A stretch of DNA of 64,000 bases, taken from contig JAAHII010000001.1 in NCBI GenBank assembly GCA_010671905.1, positions 3,968,001 through 4,032,000 on the forward strand, given 5' to 3'. Under the pieces are notes generated by a model that made no database searches, was not told the origin of the DNA, and saw only the letters and a list, made by a program, of their open reading frames with translations. Below, piece by piece: positions 8,543-18,370 of the stretch. This DNA comes from Leptolyngbya sp. SIOISBB. Lineage in GTDB: Bacteria; Cyanobacteriota; Cyanobacteriia; Phormidesmidales; Phormidesmidaceae. The stretch's first letter is position 1. Each line of letters begins with the position of its first letter. The position numbers and the translations under genes are program-made.

Positions 8543-9012
8543 ATGTTGATTGTTCAGAAGGCCACTGATAATAAAGGTCAGTGTTTGACCATGACGACTC
8601 CGATTAAACAGGGAGCTGTTTTCCACCGAATTACACAGCATATACCCGCCAGCGATCGCACTTAGACCAGTGCCCAGGTCGATACCCACACGAGCATTGA
8701 GAATTTTTTCTTGCCCATCTCAACCATAGTTGTGATCCTAACGTTTTGGTGGATGCTCAAAAGCTGAAATTGCGAGCAATTTGCGACATTCACTCCGGGG
8801 AAGATTTGACCTTCTTTTATCCCAGTACCGAGTGAAAAATGGCAGAACCATTTGCCTGCATAGGTGGGGCAGAAAAGTGTTAGGGAAACATTTCGGGTGC
8901 CCGTGTTCTGGCACTCAAGGTATTAGAGCGCTACGTCTTAAATCATCATATTGGGGTGACTGCACTCGAACATTTGATTGGCCTTGACAAGGTCAAGCTA
9001 CCAGTCGCTTAA
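8543..9012 (+). pseudogene. SET-domain protein (lysine methyltransferase-like), inactivated
   Basis: From ATG at 8543 the frame gives a SET N-terminus (MLIVQKATDNKGQCLTMTTP, IKQGAVFHRI) up to an in-frame TAG at 8663, continuing as TSAQVDTHTSIEN. After a frame change at the T6 run (8704-8709) comes the SET core AHLNHSCDPNVLVD, then LRAICDIHSGEDLTFFYPS, a TGA at 8833 where Trp is expected, and the post-SET-like part KMAEPFAC. A TAG at 8881 and GARVLALKVLERYVLNHHI follow, ending at TAA 9010-9012. LNHSCDPN is the hallmark SET NHSC motif. Three stops plus a frameshift make it a pseudogene, though a recent one because motifs survive. Confidence 0.82.
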
Positions 9013-9032
9013 TCAACGTGTGAACTTGTTAT

Positions 9033-9074
9033 CCAGCACCTGTTGCTTGCGCAGAGCACACAGGTGCTGGTTTT
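9033..9074 (+). terminator. Rho-independent terminator after the SET relic
   Basis: CCAGCACCTGT at 9033-9043 pairs perfectly with ACAGGTGCTGG at 9060-9070 and is followed by TTTT. It lies 20 bp after the stop of the SET pseudogene and would end the 7645-9012 transcript. Confidence 0.8.
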
Positions 9075-9243
9075 GACTCTTCGCTGAGTGTTTACCAATG
9101 TTTGAGAGGCTACCGGCGTTGACGAATTCGCAGATCAAAAGTCACTTAACTTAGCTTGTTTCGACGGCTCTCAACGCTTGAAATTGGCCGATTGAGGGCA
9201 GTCGAAAATTGGACTATAGGGGGCTGATTTGCCAGCCAATCGC

Positions 9244-10149
9244 TTATGGCGAGTGATGCTCGTGCCAGTGGCGGGCAATATCGACCCGACGGCAAATCCA
9301 GACTTGCTCATGGCTCTGCACGTAATCAAGAAATCGCACCAGTGCCGCCGCCCGTCCTGGCCGCCCGGATAAGCGGCAGTGCAGGCCCACACTCATCATT
9401 TTGGGCGCAGTTTCCCCCTCGGCGTAGAGCATGTCAAAGGCGTCTTTGAGGTAGGTGAAAAACTGGTCGCCCGAGTTGAAACCCTGAGCAGTGGCAAAGC
9501 GCATGTCGTTGTTGTCTAACGTGTAGGGAATCACCAGGTGGGGGCGATCGCCGCCCTCCACCCAGTAAGGCAAATCATCGGCATAACTGTCAGCGTCGTA
9601 GAGAAAGCCCCCTTCCTCCATCACCAGACGGCGGGTATTCGGACTCATGCGCCCCTGATAAAAGCCCAAAGGACGGCTGCCAATCACCTGCGTCTGGATT
9701 TCAATCGCCTTTTGGATGTGCTCGCGTTCGGTCTCGGCACTCGCATACTGATAATCGATCCAGCGGTAGCCGTGGCTGGCGACTTCCCAACCAGCTGCCA
9801 CCATGGCCTGGCCCGCATCGGGATTCCGTTCCAGGGCCATAGCGACTGCGTACACCGTTACGGGGAGCTGTCGCTGGGTAAAGAGTCGATGCAGTCGCCA
9901 AAATCCGGCCCGACTACCGTACTCATACATCGACTCCATGTTGATGTGGCGCACCCCCAGCAGCGGCTGAGCCCCAATAATTTCAGACAAAAATCCCTCC
10001 GAGGCAGCATCTCCGTGCAAAATACAGTTTTCCCCCCCTTCTTCGTAATTAATGACAAACTGGAGGGCAATCCGCGCTTCATTCGGCCAGTGGGGATGCG
10101 GCGGCGTCTGGCCATAGCCAATCAAATCACGGGGATAGGCAGCAGTCAT
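9244..10149 (-). CDS. puuE: Polysaccharide deacetylase-family allantoinase (PuuE-like)
   Basis: A 301-residue cytoplasmic protein of the carbohydrate esterase 4 / PuuE group. ATG at 10149 was chosen over a TTG six codons earlier. Motifs: YPRDLIGYGQTPPHPHWPN at the N-terminus, LQFVINYEEGGENCILHGD (about 28-46), MYEYGSRAGFWRLHRLF (about 74-90), VASHGYRWIDYQ (about 122-133) and a SVGLHCRLSGRPGR block near the C-terminus. These are the recognisable blocks of metal-independent allantoinase (allantoin to allantoate in purine breakdown) and related deacetylases. No other purine-degradation gene is adjacent, so the substrate remains a family-based guess. It diverges from the GNAT gene at 10205 with 55 bp between starts. 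A remnant of a second copy lies at 3153-3212. Confidence 0.85.
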   Translation of the reverse strand: MTAAYPRDLIGYGQTPPHPHWPNEARIALQFVINYEEGGENCILHGDAASEGFLSEIIGAQPLLGVRHINMESMYEYGSRAGFWRLHRLFTQRQLPVTVYAVAMALERNPDAGQAMVAAGWEVASHGYRWIDYQYASAETEREHIQKAIEIQTQVIGSRPLGFYQGRMSPNTRRLVMEEGGFLYDADSYADDLPYWVEGGDRPHLVIPYTLDNNDMRFATAQGFNSGDQFFTYLKDAFDMLYAEGETAPKMMSVGLHCRLSGRPGRAAALVRFLDYVQSHEQVWICRRVDIARHWHEHHSP

Positions 10150-10204
10150 GGGGCGATCGTCCTTCAATATCGGGAAACAGCAATTCAGAATTAGCCAATA
10201 GCGT

Positions 10205-11056
10205 ATGTCAAATTACACCATCAAACCGATGACCCGTGAGGATTTGGCCGTGGCCATTGACTGGGCTGCTGCTGAAGGGTGGAATCCGGGGCTGCACGAT
10301 GCGGCTTGTTTTTACGCTGCGGATCCGAGCGGCTTTCTCATGGGATGGTTGAATGACCAGCCGATCGCCGCCATCTCCGTGGTGAAATACGGCCCGTCCT
10401 TTGGCTTTTTGGGTTTTTACATCGTGCGGCCAGAATTTCGCGGACAGGGTTACGGCTGGCAGCTCTGGCAGACGGGATTGCAGACCCTGGTAGGGCGTAT
10501 TGTGGGACTGGATGGCGTCGTTGACCAGCAAAGCAATTACTTCAAATCGGGATTTCAACTGGCTTACCGTAACATTCGCTATGAGGGCGTGGGGGATGGT
10601 CAGCCACCGTCATCGTCTGTAGATGCGATCGTCCCGCTGTCATCGCTGCCGATTGAACAAGTCATTGAGTACGATCGCCCTTTTTTCCCCGACGATCGCG
10701 CCACCTTTTTGCGCTGTTGGCTAACCCAGCCCGACAGTGTGGCTGTGGGCATTCTGGCGTCGACATCACTGGTGGGTTACGGGATGCTGCGACCCTGCCG
10801 CCAGGGATTCAAAATTGGGCCACTGTTTGCTGACACACTTGCGATCGCGGACGCCCTCTTTCAGCACCTCAAGGCTCAGGTGCCGGAGGGACAATCCTTC
10901 TATCTCGATGTTCCTGAAGTGAATGCCGCTGCGGTGGGCTTAGCCCAGACGTATGCCCTCACCAGCATGTTTGAAACGGCGCGCATGTATCTGCCTACTG
11001 CTCCGGCACTGCCCACGGCTCGTATCTTTGGTGTGACAACCTTTGAGCTGGGCTGA
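10205..11056 (+). CDS. GNAT N-acetyltransferase, two-domain type
   Basis: A 283-residue protein. The N-terminal half is a GNAT domain with FLGFYIVRPEFRGQGYGWQL (about 80-99), where RGQGYG is the acetyl-CoA pyrophosphate loop. The C-terminal half (about 145-283) matches the layout of the second acetyltransferase-like domain (Acetyltransf_18 type) found in proteins that begin TIKPMTREDLAVAIDWAAxEGWNPG. It should transfer an acetyl group to an unknown amine. It shares the short divergent promoter region with the PuuE-like gene. Confidence 0.85.
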   Translation: MSNYTIKPMTREDLAVAIDWAAAEGWNPGLHDAACFYAADPSGFLMGWLNDQPIAAISVVKYGPSFGFLGFYIVRPEFRGQGYGWQLWQTGLQTLVGRIVGLDGVVDQQSNYFKSGFQLAYRNIRYEGVGDGQPPSSSVDAIVPLSSLPIEQVIEYDRPFFPDDRATFLRCWLTQPDSVAVGILASTSLVGYGMLRPCRQGFKIGPLFADTLAIADALFQHLKAQVPEGQSFYLDVPEVNAAAVGLAQTYALTSMFETARMYLPTAPALPTARIFGVTTFELG

Positions 11057-11366
11057 TGGCGAGCTCAAATAGAGCCCGGTTGCAGGAGCAGCGATCTCGA
11101 CAGTGGTGCTTCGATAGGCCCCAAGACCGACCGCTATCCGTTGAGCTGAGAGCGGGCCAACCCTATAGTCTGGTCTATGGCACAGCAATAATATCTCACT
11201 GCAATCCTCATGGGTAGAACCCTATTTCTCACCACATAACTGGGCAGCCTTAGCCTGTGCCCACAGTTGTTGTCCCGTTTTACCTTCACACAGGCATATG
11301 AGCGGTCAAGAGAGGGCGCTTCAGCAGCACAAGGAACTGCTGCCTGGAACAGTTGAATAGGTAAAC

Positions 11367-14027
11367 ATGGTGGATACAGATTCGATGACAACCTCGTCGA
11401 CCTCAAGCGTCTTGACTCCTACGGCTCGTGTCTCTGCTCGACCAACACTGTCGCTCAATTTGGCCTCAGGGTTGTTGCTAGTAGCCCTAGTAAGCTTAGG
11501 CTGTGCCGGCACCTATCTCAATTTAGAGATGTTTCTCGGGGTTAATTTCCTATTTGGCAGCATTGCCAGCCTGGTCATTGTCTATTTCTATGGATTGATT
11601 CCCGGTACCCTCGCCGCAGTCGTCATCAATGCATATACCTACATCATGTGGTCGCATCCCTATGCGATCGTCCTCTTTGTCCTGGAGATTGCTTTTGTTG
11701 GGGCCACCCTACGATTCAAACGGTTTAATCTGATTACTCTGGACAGCCTTTATTGGATTTTGCTGGGGTTTCCCTTAGCTTGGCTGTTGTATACCCAGAT
11801 TCTGCAGGTGGCGACCTCGACGACACTATTGCTCATGGTGAAGCAAATCTGTAACGGTTTGTTCAATGCCCTCGTCGCAGATCTCATCATCACCTACGTG
11901 CCGCTCATGCGACTCTTGGGCAAGAAAGATCATCTGCGTCCGATTTCCTTACAGCAATCGCTGTCGCAAATCTTTGTAGCCTTTGTGTTTGTGCCCGCGA
12001 TGCTGTTCACCATCCTGAGTAGCCATGAGGCCTTGCGAGATATCGAGGTACGTGTTCCCGCCACGTTACAGGCGGCAGCTAATCAGGCGGTTTCTGAGTT
12101 AGGCGCTTGGCGGCAACAGCAGCAAGCGATCATGGCAGAGTTGGCGCTGCTGGCCCGGCAGGCCGATGGCCTGGCTTCAGAAGAGCTGCAACAAAGTACG
12201 AGGCTGCTGCAGAGAAAGCTGAATGGCAGCGATCGGATTTATGTGACAAATGCCCAAAATGCTGTCATCGCCAGCTCGCCCAGTCCACCGATGCGTCCCC
12301 TATCGGCCCAGGAGAGCCTGAAACTGCTGGAACAACCCAACGATGTTCGTTTGGTGCAGAGTTCACCCATCCACTCGGCTGAACCGGCGACCGGCGAGAT
12401 TGTGATTGAAACCCAGGTCGATTTTATTGCCAACATTTTGCAGGGCATTCAACAGAGTTCTGCGATGACCCTACAGGCAGCACTGCTGAGGGGTGAGCAG
12501 GTCATTGAGGCGACTCGGCCAGACCTCGAAGCCATGTCCATTTTCGGTCGCCAACTGACCGCAGACAGCCGATTGCTGAACTCCGATGTTTATCAATGGT
12601 TGCCGTCTGGCGACATGCCGACCTTTGTCAAATGGCGAAAATCTGTCTATGTACGGGCGGTACCGCTTGACCCCGAGGCCGCTTGGACTCTCGTGGTTGA
12701 GGCCCCCGCTGAGCCCCACTTTCAGGCCCTGCAGATTTTCTACATCGAACGGATGGGTTTAACGGTGGTGATCGTGCTCGGGGCGATCGTGCTTTCCTAT
12801 GGGCTCAGTAATCAGCTGGTGAAGCCGATACAACGGTTAGCCTTAGTCACGACTGATTTGCCGAATAAGCTGACAGAGCAAGAAAAAATTCATTGGCCCA
12901 AGAGCAAAGTCTTGGAAATGCAGGCCCTCATCGCCAACTTTAAGGGCATGGCGCAGTCGTTAGAGCAACAGTTCCACCATATTCGGGAAACCAACGCTGT
13001 ACTAGAAGAGCGCGTTGTCGAGCGCACCCAGGTATTAGTGAAGACAAATCAAGCCTTACAGGCTGAAGTCGAAGAACGGCAGCGCATTACCGAAGCTCTG
13101 CAACGCTCAGAAACAGACTTACGACAACAAAAAATTGCTCTAGAAACGAGCATGATTGATCTGCAGCAGGCACAAACCCAACTCGTGCAGGCCGAAAAGA
13201 TGTCGAGCTTAGGTCAGTTGGTGGCTGGCATTGCCCATGAAATCAACAATCCGGTGAACTTTATCCACGGCAATTTGTCCCATGTGAAGAACTACACGGA
13301 CGACTTGTTAGCGCTACTGGCCCTTTATGAAGACCAGATTCCTGAGCCTTCGGGAGACTTATTGACGGTGATCGAGGACATGGAGCTTGATTTCTTGAAG
13401 GAAGATTTGCCGAAAATCTTGTCTTCTATGAAGCTCGGAACAGAACGCATTCGGCAAATTGTTCTTTCCCTGAGAAATTTTTCACGCACGGACGAATCCT
13501 CCTGTAAGGCCGTTGACCTTCATGAAGGCCTCGAAAGTACCTTACTGATTTTGCAATATCGCCTGAAGGCAAAACCGGAGCAACCGGCGATTAACGTCAT
13601 CAAACAGTATGGCGATCTGCCCCCTGTGGAGTGCTATCCAGGACAAATTAATCAGGTTTTTATGAATATTCTGTCGAACGCCATTGATGCGATCGAAGAA
13701 ACTCGCAACGATCAAACCTATGCCAATCTTGAGCCGCATCCTGGTGCCATCACCATTGCCACTCAGATAGAAGATAGTGCTTGGGTCACGGTCAGAATTA
13801 TGGATGATGGTTCTGGCATGCCTGCAGACGTCCAAAAACGGATCTTTGAACCCTTTTTTACCACTAAAGAGATTGGGAAAGGGACTGGCATGGGCATGTC
13901 TATTAGCTACCAGATTGTGACCGATCAGCACCAGGGTCAGATTTCCTGCAATAGCTTGCCGGATCAAGGCACCGAGTTTGTGATCCGTCTCCCGATTCGA
14001 CAACCGTCAAGCGGCCCTTCCGTCTGA
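11367..14027 (+). CDS. Multi-pass membrane sensor histidine kinase
   Basis: An 886-residue protein. The N-terminus (residues 28-200) has five to six hydrophobic helices, giving an integral membrane sensor unlike the Cache sensors of its two paralogs. Another helix (about 200-222), an extracytoplasmic segment of roughly 240 residues and a closing helix (about 460-480) lead into a long coiled coil (EERVVERTQVLVKTNQALQA). The kinase core has H-box VAGIAHEINNPVNFIHGNL (His near 624), N-box NQVFMNILSNAIDAI, G1 MDDGSGM, F-box FEPFFTTK and G2 GKGTGMGMSIS. There is no receiver domain and no regulator gene nearby. The ligand or physical signal cannot be read from sequence. Confidence 0.9.
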   Translation: MVDTDSMTTSSTSSVLTPTARVSARPTLSLNLASGLLLVALVSLGCAGTYLNLEMFLGVNFLFGSIASLVIVYFYGLIPGTLAAVVINAYTYIMWSHPYAIVLFVLEIAFVGATLRFKRFNLITLDSLYWILLGFPLAWLLYTQILQVATSTTLLLMVKQICNGLFNALVADLIITYVPLMRLLGKKDHLRPISLQQSLSQIFVAFVFVPAMLFTILSSHEALRDIEVRVPATLQAAANQAVSELGAWRQQQQAIMAELALLARQADGLASEELQQSTRLLQRKLNGSDRIYVTNAQNAVIASSPSPPMRPLSAQESLKLLEQPNDVRLVQSSPIHSAEPATGEIVIETQVDFIANILQGIQQSSAMTLQAALLRGEQVIEATRPDLEAMSIFGRQLTADSRLLNSDVYQWLPSGDMPTFVKWRKSVYVRAVPLDPEAAWTLVVEAPAEPHFQALQIFYIERMGLTVVIVLGAIVLSYGLSNQLVKPIQRLALVTTDLPNKLTEQEKIHWPKSKVLEMQALIANFKGMAQSLEQQFHHIRETNAVLEERVVERTQVLVKTNQALQAEVEERQRITEALQRSETDLRQQKIALETSMIDLQQAQTQLVQAEKMSSLGQLVAGIAHEINNPVNFIHGNLSHVKNYTDDLLALLALYEDQIPEPSGDLLTVIEDMELDFLKEDLPKILSSMKLGTERIRQIVLSLRNFSRTDESSCKAVDLHEGLESTLLILQYRLKAKPEQPAINVIKQYGDLPPVECYPGQINQVFMNILSNAIDAIEETRNDQTYANLEPHPGAITIATQIEDSAWVTVRIMDDGSGMPADVQKRIFEPFFTTKEIGKGTGMGMSISYQIVTDQHQGQISCNSLPDQGTEFVIRLPIRQPSSGPSV

Positions 14028-14439
14028 AAATCTGCCTGTTCAGGGCACTCCGTTAGACATCCATCGCGCTGTTTGAACGATCCTGGCAATTCAGACATCG
14101 GTACGAAACGCGATCGCGCCTGATCCACCCGCTCCAGCCTATCCTTTAGGTAAAATAGGTCAAAGCTATGGCAGTAAAAGATTTGAGGCTACGCTTGAGC
14201 GGGCAAACCTCACCGCCTGCGGCATCTCTCTTTGAGAAGGCTACGGCTTATACACATCTCTGTAAGACCGCAAAATCCTGCATTGGCCCCCTTTATCCTA
14301 GGGCTGATTCTCTCGACAAAGAAAAAAGGTGAAACCCTCATTTTTATGTTGCGTTCATTTTGAGGTCTAACGGAGATGCCGGATCATAGCTAATTTTCTC
14401 CCAGTAGAGAATCAACCCTACGTCATGCTCCGCCCTTCG

Positions 14440-14985
14440 ACTTATGAGCACATCGAGATCGCATTAGCAGGGGTGATTTCACCCAGATTGATGGTCTTGA
14501 AGCCCTTAGCGTGCAGACGATTCTGTCAGAAATTGGTCTTGACCCGACCCGATTTCCCTCAGTTAAGCCTTTTGTCTCCTGGCTCGGGCGCTGTCCGGCT
14601 AGTCGCCTCACCGGCGGTAAAGTTCTGAGTTCGAAGACTCGCAAGGTGAACAACCGAGCAGCGACCGTCTTTCGCCGTGCCGCCCAGTTGCTGGCCAATC
14701 GTCATACTGCCCTCGGCGCCTTCTATCGACGTCTCCGTTCCCGTCTCGGGCCGCCCAAGGCCATTCCCGCCGACCCATCAGCTCGTGGTGCTTTTACCAT
14801 TGATGGGGCACCGGGGAATGTGATGAAGATCCAGGGATAGATTACGATGAGCAGCAACACCCACAGTGGGTGCTGAAGAACTTAGCGTAGCGGGCCAGTC
14901 AACTGGGCTGGCAGCTCACTCCTATGATCGCTTCGCAAGAAGTTGCTTAAAAGGGGCTGGGAGCTGAGGACGATTGGCAAAAGTT
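14440..14985 (+). pseudogene. IS110-family transposase remnant (C-terminal part)
   Basis: The plus strand reads HIEIALAG(V), then after a one-base loss DFTQIDGLEAL, SVQTILSEIGLDPTRFPSVK, FVSWLGRCPASRLTGGKVLS, KTRKVNNRAATVFRRAAQLL and YRRLRSRLGPPKA. After further damage comes DEQQHPQWVLKNLA-stop-RASQLGWQLTP. The order matches the transposase_20 domain of IS110/IS1111 transposases. The N-terminal DEDD domain is missing, and frameshifts and stops are present. The 400 bp before it (14028-14439) hold no gene I can identify. Confidence 0.8.
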
Positions 14986-15023
14986 AGGATGTACTAGGTC
15001 TATATTGGCAAGTCCACTATTTC

Positions 15024-16844
15024 TTGAGCGCTGTGACAACTGCAACCTACGTTCCCATTCCTTATTTAGAGCTCGGTGGTGTAACGGCCCCCGACGAGCT
15101 CATGAATGATATCCAACAGCTCTCAGTGGAAGAGAGTTTGCACTTGCCTGCAGCTTTCACCATCGTGATCGAAAATCCCTATTATTCCGACGAGTCGCCC
15201 TGGCGCCACGATGACTATTTCACTCTCGGTCAGACCATTCGAATCGGGTTTCAGGCGAGCACTACGGCTGACCAGGAGTTCAGCGAACCCACAATGAACT
15301 ATCTGATTCATGGGGAGATCACTGGCATTGAGAGTCGCTTTAGTGCTGAGTCTCAAGCTCCCATCATTGTGCGCGGTTACGATACCTCCCATCGCCTGCA
15401 CCGAGGCCGCCACAACCGGTCTTTTCAAGACTACACAGACAGCGATATCGTCGCCGAAATTGCCGCCCAAGTCGGGCTCGAAATTGGCCAGTTGGATGAC
15501 AGCGGCGATCCTCGGGCTTATGTGTTCCAAGAAAATCAGACCAACATGGAGTTCTTGCGATACCGGGCGGCACGACTAGGATTTGAGCTTTTTGTCCGCG
15601 ACGGCCAGCTTTATTTTCGGCGGCCCACGGCAGACGATCAGCTTTCTCTGAAATGGCTTCAAGATTTTGGTAGCTTTCAAGTGCGGGTGACGACCGCCGA
15701 ACAGGTCAGCGGTGTGGAAGTACGCGCCTGGGATTACGTGGGCAAGCAAGCGATTGTCTCCACCGCTCAATCTGAAGAAACCCTCACAGAGTCAGAATAT
15801 GGCAAAGGGTCGACCATAACAGCAGATTTTGGCCTCGCCAGCGACCCACCCAAAGCCTATGTGGTCGATAAACCCGTTGAAAGTGCGAAGGAAGCAGATG
15901 CGATCGCCCAAGCCCTGTTCAACGAGCTCGGGGGCGAATTTACGGTGGCAGATGCTCAGGCTGAAGGCAATCCTGACATTCGGGCCGGGCGGGTAGCGAC
16001 CCTCGAAGATATGGGTCAATACGACGGCGAATACTACATCACCGAAACTCGTCATCTCTACTACAACCGCCGCTACACCACAGAGTTTGCCGTGCGGGGC
16101 TTGCGCGGCGGCAACCTGCTAGGTGACCTGATGATGCAGCCGCGACTACGACCGGGGCAAACCTTTCTCGTGGGCATTGTGACCAACAACCAAGATCCGG
16201 AAGACATGGGGCGGGTGCGGGTGCGCTTTCCGACGTTGTCACCCCAAGCTGACGGTAGTGGTCATGAGAGCAACTGGGCGCGGGTGGTGGCGATCGGGGC
16301 AGGAAGCGATCGCGGCTTTCAATGTTTACCCGAAATTGAAGACGAAGTGCTCGTCGGCTTTGAACACGGCGACATCCACCGGCCTTACATCCTTGGCAAT
16401 GTCTGGAATGGTGAAGACGCCCCCCCAGATACGGTGGAAGATGCCGTCAATCGCGGTAAAGTGCGTCTCCGCACCCTCCGCACTCGCACCGGACATCAAC
16501 TGCAATTTGTCGAAGAAGACTATAACGACAGTCAGGCTGGCATCTCGCTCGAAACGGCTGGTGGGGCGCAAGTGTCTTTGAACGACAGCACTGGCACCAT
16601 TACCATTGAGACCCCAAACGGCCATCGCCTGAGCTTTAGCGACAGTCAGGGAGCGATCAAGATGCAGTCTAGTGGCGGTCACGAAATTTCCCTCAACGAT
16701 GCCATGCAGATACTCAGCATTCGCTCCACCGGCAGCTTGAGTCTGCAGGCCACCACCTCAGTAGATATTCAAGCGATCGGACCGATTACGCTACGAGGGG
16801 CCATGGTCAACTCCTTTCCACCGCCCAATCAGCCGCCTTTTTGA
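15024..16844 (+). CDS. VgrG-like spike protein (contractile injection system type), orphan
   Basis: A 606-residue protein. The start is TTG at 15024 or GTG at 15033 (both non-ATG; no strong ribosome site). Residues 1-340 match the phage gpD-like part of VgrG/Pvc8 spikes (VRGYDTSHRLHRGRHNRSFQ, FLRYRAARLGFELFVRDGQL). Residues 370-465 are the gp5-like OB fold (GIVTNNQDPEDMGRVRVRFP, EDEVLVGFEHGDIHRPYILG). The tail from 480 is a repetitive beta-rich stalk (ISLETAGGAQVSLNDSTGTI) that would form the needle tip. In contractile injection systems this trimer caps the tube. No sheath, tube or baseplate gene is nearby; the neighbours are an IS110 relic and threonine aldolase. Confidence 0.88.
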   Translation: MSAVTTATYVPIPYLELGGVTAPDELMNDIQQLSVEESLHLPAAFTIVIENPYYSDESPWRHDDYFTLGQTIRIGFQASTTADQEFSEPTMNYLIHGEITGIESRFSAESQAPIIVRGYDTSHRLHRGRHNRSFQDYTDSDIVAEIAAQVGLEIGQLDDSGDPRAYVFQENQTNMEFLRYRAARLGFELFVRDGQLYFRRPTADDQLSLKWLQDFGSFQVRVTTAEQVSGVEVRAWDYVGKQAIVSTAQSEETLTESEYGKGSTITADFGLASDPPKAYVVDKPVESAKEADAIAQALFNELGGEFTVADAQAEGNPDIRAGRVATLEDMGQYDGEYYITETRHLYYNRRYTTEFAVRGLRGGNLLGDLMMQPRLRPGQTFLVGIVTNNQDPEDMGRVRVRFPTLSPQADGSGHESNWARVVAIGAGSDRGFQCLPEIEDEVLVGFEHGDIHRPYILGNVWNGEDAPPDTVEDAVNRGKVRLRTLRTRTGHQLQFVEEDYNDSQAGISLETAGGAQVSLNDSTGTITIETPNGHRLSFSDSQGAIKMQSSGGHEISLNDAMQILSIRSTGSLSLQATTSVDIQAIGPITLRGAMVNSFPPPNQPPF

Positions 16845-17081
16845 TCAAGACGAGCCCGTTATCAGTACCTGAGCAGACTTGGCGCGTTTGCAAAGTTGTC
16901 CGATCTCGCCCCTCCCGCTAGCTTAAGGACAGGTTTTATACCGATTCTCTAAATCTAGTTACTCATCTTTCCCATTCGCCCCCTGGCCCCCAGAGCCCTT
17001 AACTCCGATCAGTAGCTCTATTCTGGGGAACTGATATTATCCCACGCTCACCAAAGACACCTGACGACCCCAACCGACACC

Positions 17082-18164
17082 ATGATTGATCTCCGCAGTG
17101 ATACCGTTACCCAGCCCACGCCCGAGATGCGCCAGACGATCGCCCAAGCTCCGGTTGGCGACGATGTGCTAGGCGACGACCCCACCGTGAATGAACTGGA
17201 GGAAACGGTTGCGGTACTGCTGGGCAAAGAAGCCGCCGTCTATATGCCTTCCGGCACTATGACCAATCAGGTCGCCCTGCGCGCGCATACCGAACCCGGC
17301 GACGAAATCATTCTCGAAAGCCAGGCCCATATTTATTTTTACGAAGCGGGCGGCCCAGCGGCACTGTCTGGAGTCATGTGTAAGCTGATTGACGGGCAAC
17401 GGGGAATTTTTACCGCCACTGACTTACAGGCAGCCCTGCGCCCCTGGAATGAGCACTACCCCCGCACCAAACTCGTGTGCCTTGAAAATACTCATAATCG
17501 GGGTGGCGGCAGCATCTTTCCCCTCTCAGAAATTTACGCGATCGCTCAAGTTTGCCAAGACAACGACCTCCGGTTGCATCTGGATGGTGCTCGTTTTTGG
17601 AATGCTTGTGTGGCCACAGGAATCTCAGAAGCTGAGTATGCCGCCCCCTTTGACACAGTGAGCGTGTGCTTTTCGAAAGGGTTAGGGGCACCGGTCGGGT
17701 CAGCGCTGGTGGGCTCCAAAGCGTTCATTCAGCGAGCCCGACGGTTTCGCAAAATGTTCGGTGGCGGTATGCGACAAGCGGGCATCATTGCCGCAGGGGC
17801 ACTCTATGCACTACGTCATCATCGCGATCGCCTCGCCACAGATCACTCCAACGCCCAACGCCTTGCTCAAGGACTGCAAGCTATTGATGGCATCACCGTT
17901 AACTTAGACCATGTGCAAACCAATCTGGTCTACTTCGACACACCTAACACGATGCCCGCCACCACCCTGGCATCTGAGTTAGCGGCACTAGGCGTCGGTG
18001 TTTTGCCTACTGCCCCCAACACCCTGCGGGCAGTCACCAACCTCATGGTCAGTCAGGCCGATATTGATACCGCTTTAGACAAAATTGCCACAACGATGGC
18101 CAAGTTGCAGTCGCCATCCATGCCTGCTAAATCAGCCACAGCTCCTGCCGTGTCACGGTATTAA
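17082..18164 (+). CDS. ltaE: Low-specificity L-threonine aldolase
   Basis: A 360-residue PLP enzyme that cleaves L-threonine or L-allo-threonine to glycine and acetaldehyde. Family features: [16 protein letters not shown] at the start, [25 protein letters not shown], the [10 protein letters not shown] block (about 135), [10 protein letters not shown] with the PLP-binding Asp (about 167-176), and [14 protein letters not shown], where Lys near 202 forms the Schiff base. Length is normal. The last 15 residues (Ala/Pro/Ser rich) are a non-conserved tail. Cytoplasmic, apparently monocistronic. Confidence 0.93.
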   Translation: MIDLRSDTVTQPTPEMRQTIAQAPVGDDVLGDDPTVNELEETVAVLLGKEAAVYMPSGTMTNQVALRAHTEPGDEIILESQAHIYFYEAGGPAALSGVMCKLIDGQRGIFTATDLQAALRPWNEHYPRTKLVCLENTHNRGGGSIFPLSEIYAIAQVCQDNDLRLHLDGARFWNACVATGISEAEYAAPFDTVSVCFSKGLGAPVGSALVGSKAFIQRARRFRKMFGGGMRQAGIIAAGALYALRHHRDRLATDHSNAQRLAQGLQAIDGITVNLDHVQTNLVYFDTPNTMPATTLASELAALGVGVLPTAPNTLRAVTNLMVSQADIDTALDKIATTMAKLQSPSMPAKSATAPAVSRY

Positions 18165-18304
18165 ACGGTGATCCGCAACGCGATCGACAGCCATTAGTGG
18201 ATGCTGAGCGATCGCAAGTGAATTGCGGTTCAATTTCCTATCGAAATCTTATTACCCAGGATTCACTATCAAGACCGCTGCTTAGCCGGGTATCGCGTCC
18301 TATA

Positions 18305-18338
18305 AAAAATGCAGAGGAGCGACTACCCCCCTGCATTT
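18305..18338 (-). terminator. Terminator of the PEP-CTERM gene
   Basis: On the minus strand, AAATGCAG, an imperfect G/C stem and CTGCATTT form a hairpin followed by TTTT. It lies about 30 bp past the stop at 18371. Confidence 0.65.
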
Positions 18339-18370
18339 CACCTAAATTCAACCATTAGCTCTCGTAGATG

